Part shown: positions 9,592 through 11,070 of the stretch, in pieces
Numbering within the stretch: position 1 is the first letter of the stretch
Layout of the letters: every line of letters starts with the position of its first letter
From: Halieaceae bacterium
GTDB taxonomy: Bacteria; Pseudomonadota; Gammaproteobacteria; Pseudomonadales; Halieaceae
Assembly: GCA_003331685.1 (NCBI GenBank)
Contig: QOPK01000063.1
Coordinates: forward strand, 1-11,070
Reading direction: 5' to 3'
Length of the DNA stretch: 11,070 nt
Notes under the pieces: model-generated
Database searches by the model: none
Seen by the model: the letters and a program-made list of their open reading frames with translations, nothing else
What the model was told of the DNA's origin: nothing
Translations under genes and position numbers: made by a program

Positions 9592-10623
9592 ATGATCAGG
9601 GTTGGAGTGGTCGGCGGAACCGGATATACAGGCGTGGAGCTGTTGCGGCTTCTGCTGCGTCATCCGGGCGTCGCGGTGTCTCTCATTACCTCACGTGGTG
9701 AGGCCGGCCGCCGTTTGGACGATCTGTTCCCGAGCCTCTTGGGCGCCTGTGATCTGGCCTTCACGGACCCCGCCGAGGCAGATTACGCCTCCTGCGACCT
9801 GATGTTCTTTGCCACACCTCATAACGTCGCCATGCGCGAAGTACCGTCACTGATTGAGCAGGGACTTCGTGTTGTGGATCTGTCTGCTGACTTTCGCTTG
9901 CGCGATGTTGCCGTGTGGGAGCACTGGTACGGCGAGACCCACGAGGCACCCGCACTCTGCGCCGAGGCAGTCTATGGACTACCCGAGGTCAATCGCGACG
10001 AGATCCGCGACGCTCAATTGGTCGCCTGTCCCGGCTGTTACCCTACCGCCGTTCAGCTGGGTTTTCTGCCGTTGCTCGAGGCGGGCGTGATCGATCCCAG
10101 TGGATTGATTGCCTCTTGTGGATCCGGTGTCAGTGGTGCCGGCCGACAAGCCAAGCTTGGCAGCCTGCTCACCGAGGCGGGTGAGAGCTTGGCCGCCTAT
10201 GGTGTGGCCGGTCACCGACATCTCCCCGAGATGGAGCAGGGCTTGGCCGGCATGACGGAGGCATCGGTGCAGCTGACGTTTGTGCCGCATCTCGTGCCGA
10301 TGAGTCGCGGCATTCATGCAACCTTGTTTGCTAAGCTAACGTCATCTGACGTCGATCTACAGTCTTTGTTTGAGACGCGCTTTGCAGCCGAGCCGGCAGT
10401 CGCCGTGCTCCCTCAAGGTGCCCATCCTGCAACGCGGAGCGTGCGCGGCGCCAACACCTGCCAACTCTCGGTGGCACAGCCCCAAGGCCGCGATACGGTC
10501 GTGGTCATGTCTGCGATAGATAATCTGGTCAAGGGCGCTGCCGGTCAGGCCTTACAAGCTATGAACTTGATGCTCGATCAGCCCGAGATGACCGGTTTGC
10601 AAGGGATTGCTCTCGCACCCTGA
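9592..10623 (+). CDS. argC: N-acetyl-gamma-glutamyl-phosphate reductase
   Basis: This 343-residue cytoplasmic enzyme reduces N-acetyl-glutamyl phosphate to the semialdehyde with NADPH, the third step of arginine synthesis. The N-terminal Rossmann motif is [14 protein letters not shown] (5-18). The catalytic Cys149 sits in [18 protein letters not shown] (177-185) and the active-site HRHLPE (208-213) follow, as expected. Length fits the long ArgC type. ATG 9592 is the natural start of the Rossmann strand; the ribosome binding site is weak (CAGG near 9581). I see no clear ARG-box operator upstream. The next gene starts 18 bases after its stop, so the two are probably cotranscribed. The neighbouring argC and hemJ genes are divergent, an order I recall from Pseudomonas-type genomes. 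Confidence 0.97.
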   Translation: MIRVGVVGGTGYTGVELLRLLLRHPGVAVSLITSRGEAGRRLDDLFPSLLGACDLAFTDPAEADYASCDLMFFATPHNVAMREVPSLIEQGLRVVDLSADFRLRDVAVWEHWYGETHEAPALCAEAVYGLPEVNRDEIRDAQLVACPGCYPTAVQLGFLPLLEAGVIDPSGLIASCGSGVSGAGRQAKLGSLLTEAGESLAAYGVAGHRHLPEMEQGLAGMTEASVQLTFVPHLVPMSRGIHATLFAKLTSSDVDLQSLFETRFAAEPAVAVLPQGAHPATRSVRGANTCQLSVAQPQGRDTVVVMSAIDNLVKGAAGQALQAMNLMLDQPEMTGLQGIALAP

Positions 10624-10641
10624 ATGGCGAGGGTGTAAGCC

Positions 10642-11070
10642 ATGAGTCGCCATCAGCACCGAACTGTTGTCAAACGTGTACACCCCCATGCGTGGCGGTG
10701 GCGCCTGCTGGCAGCGAGTGTATTACTGAGTGGTTGTGTCGCTGCCGGCGTCTGGTGGGGCCAACACCTAGCGGGTGCTCCCACGCTTCTGACTGATCAG
10801 AGTGCAGTATTGCAAGACCAGATCAATCAGCTTCAACTGCAGGCCGAGGCGGACCAACAAACGCTGAACGAGCTCCGGGATGATCTGCGGCAGCGGGCGG
10901 CTGATTTCGCAGCGCTGGGGGATATGCTGGCACTTTACCGATCGGTACTGGCGCCTGAGGAGGCCGATGTGCCGGTGGTCATTCGGCCCCCGGAGCTGGT
11001 CAAACTGGGAGATGACTCGCGCTGGCGGCTATCGATGTTGGTCCATCGGGCTGAGAAGGGCGACGCGGTC
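10642..11070 (+). CDS. Membrane-anchored coiled-coil protein, DUF6776-like (partial, cut by window end)
   Basis: The frame stays open to the window edge, giving the first 143 residues. A basic, His-rich N-terminus (1-21) leads into a hydrophobic segment at about 22-40. A probable coiled coil follows at about 52-97 (QDQINQLQLQAEADQQ and onward). After VLAPEEADVPVVI a more globular part begins (about 108 on). The layout and the position right after argC match what I recall of DUF6776 proteins in Pseudomonas-type genomes, where a bactofilin gene often follows; that can only be confirmed beyond the window. LSGC at 29-32 resembles a lipobox, so a lipoprotein is an alternative to a simple membrane anchor, although the hydrophobic run continues past the Cys. 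ATG 10642 has a good GAGGG at 10629-10633 with eight-base spacing. Confidence 0.75.
   Translation, partial: MSRHQHRTVVKRVHPHAWRWRLLAASVLLSGCVAAGVWWGQHLAGAPTLLTDQSAVLQDQINQLQLQAEADQQTLNELRDDLRQRAADFAALGDMLALYRSVLAPEEADVPVVIRPPELVKLGDDSRWRLSMLVHRAEKGDAV

Overview
This window looks like an ordinary, gene-dense stretch of a gammaproteobacterial chromosome with fairly high GC. The supporting signs are a DUF2333 gene, a Pseudomonas-type (cysteine-free, Mg-type) HemB, and a hemJ | argC | DUF6776-like order that I recall from Pseudomonas-type genomes. A marine Cellvibrionales/Halieaceae-like lineage is my guess; I could not check it. I see no insertion sequence, phage gene, CRISPR array, tRNA or rRNA, and no abrupt change in codon style. 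I found no convincing new multi-gene system. The items worth a second look are small proteins and neighbourhoods.

Positions 1-5058 are read leftward (minus strand): a PfkB-family (adenosine kinase-like) kinase, a small pentapeptide-repeat protein, a DsbD-type thiol:disulfide reductase, a PCuAC copper chaperone and a DUF2333 membrane protein. The kinase, pentapeptide and dsbD genes are closely spaced, with gaps of 34 and 6 bp. A 156-bp gap holding a palindrome follows. The PCuAC and DUF2333 genes then overlap by one base. DsbD plus PCuAC suggests a periplasmic metal/thiol module, for example for loading copper into cytochrome oxidase, though no oxidase gene lies in the window. Bases 1-141 hold no supportable gene.

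At 5059-5246 a 188-bp divergent promoter region separates the kinase from a plus-strand NUDIX hydrolase of the CoA-pyrophosphatase type (5247-5831). The 153 bp after it (5832-5984) is a convergent intergenic region in which I see no clear terminator.

Positions 5985-9485 form a second leftward block: hemJ, hemL, hemB and a secreted protein resembling an NTR/TIMP domain whose start overlaps the end of hemB. HemL makes 5-aminolevulinate, HemB condenses it to porphobilinogen, and HemJ oxidises protoporphyrinogen IX near the end of the pathway. The block therefore joins two early heme enzymes to a late one. A candidate extended -10 promoter and a hairpin lie between hemJ and hemL, so hemL may also be transcribed on its own.

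Positions 9592-11070 are read rightward: argC (arginine biosynthesis), then the first 143 codons of a membrane-anchored coiled-coil protein (DUF6776-like) that is cut by the window end.
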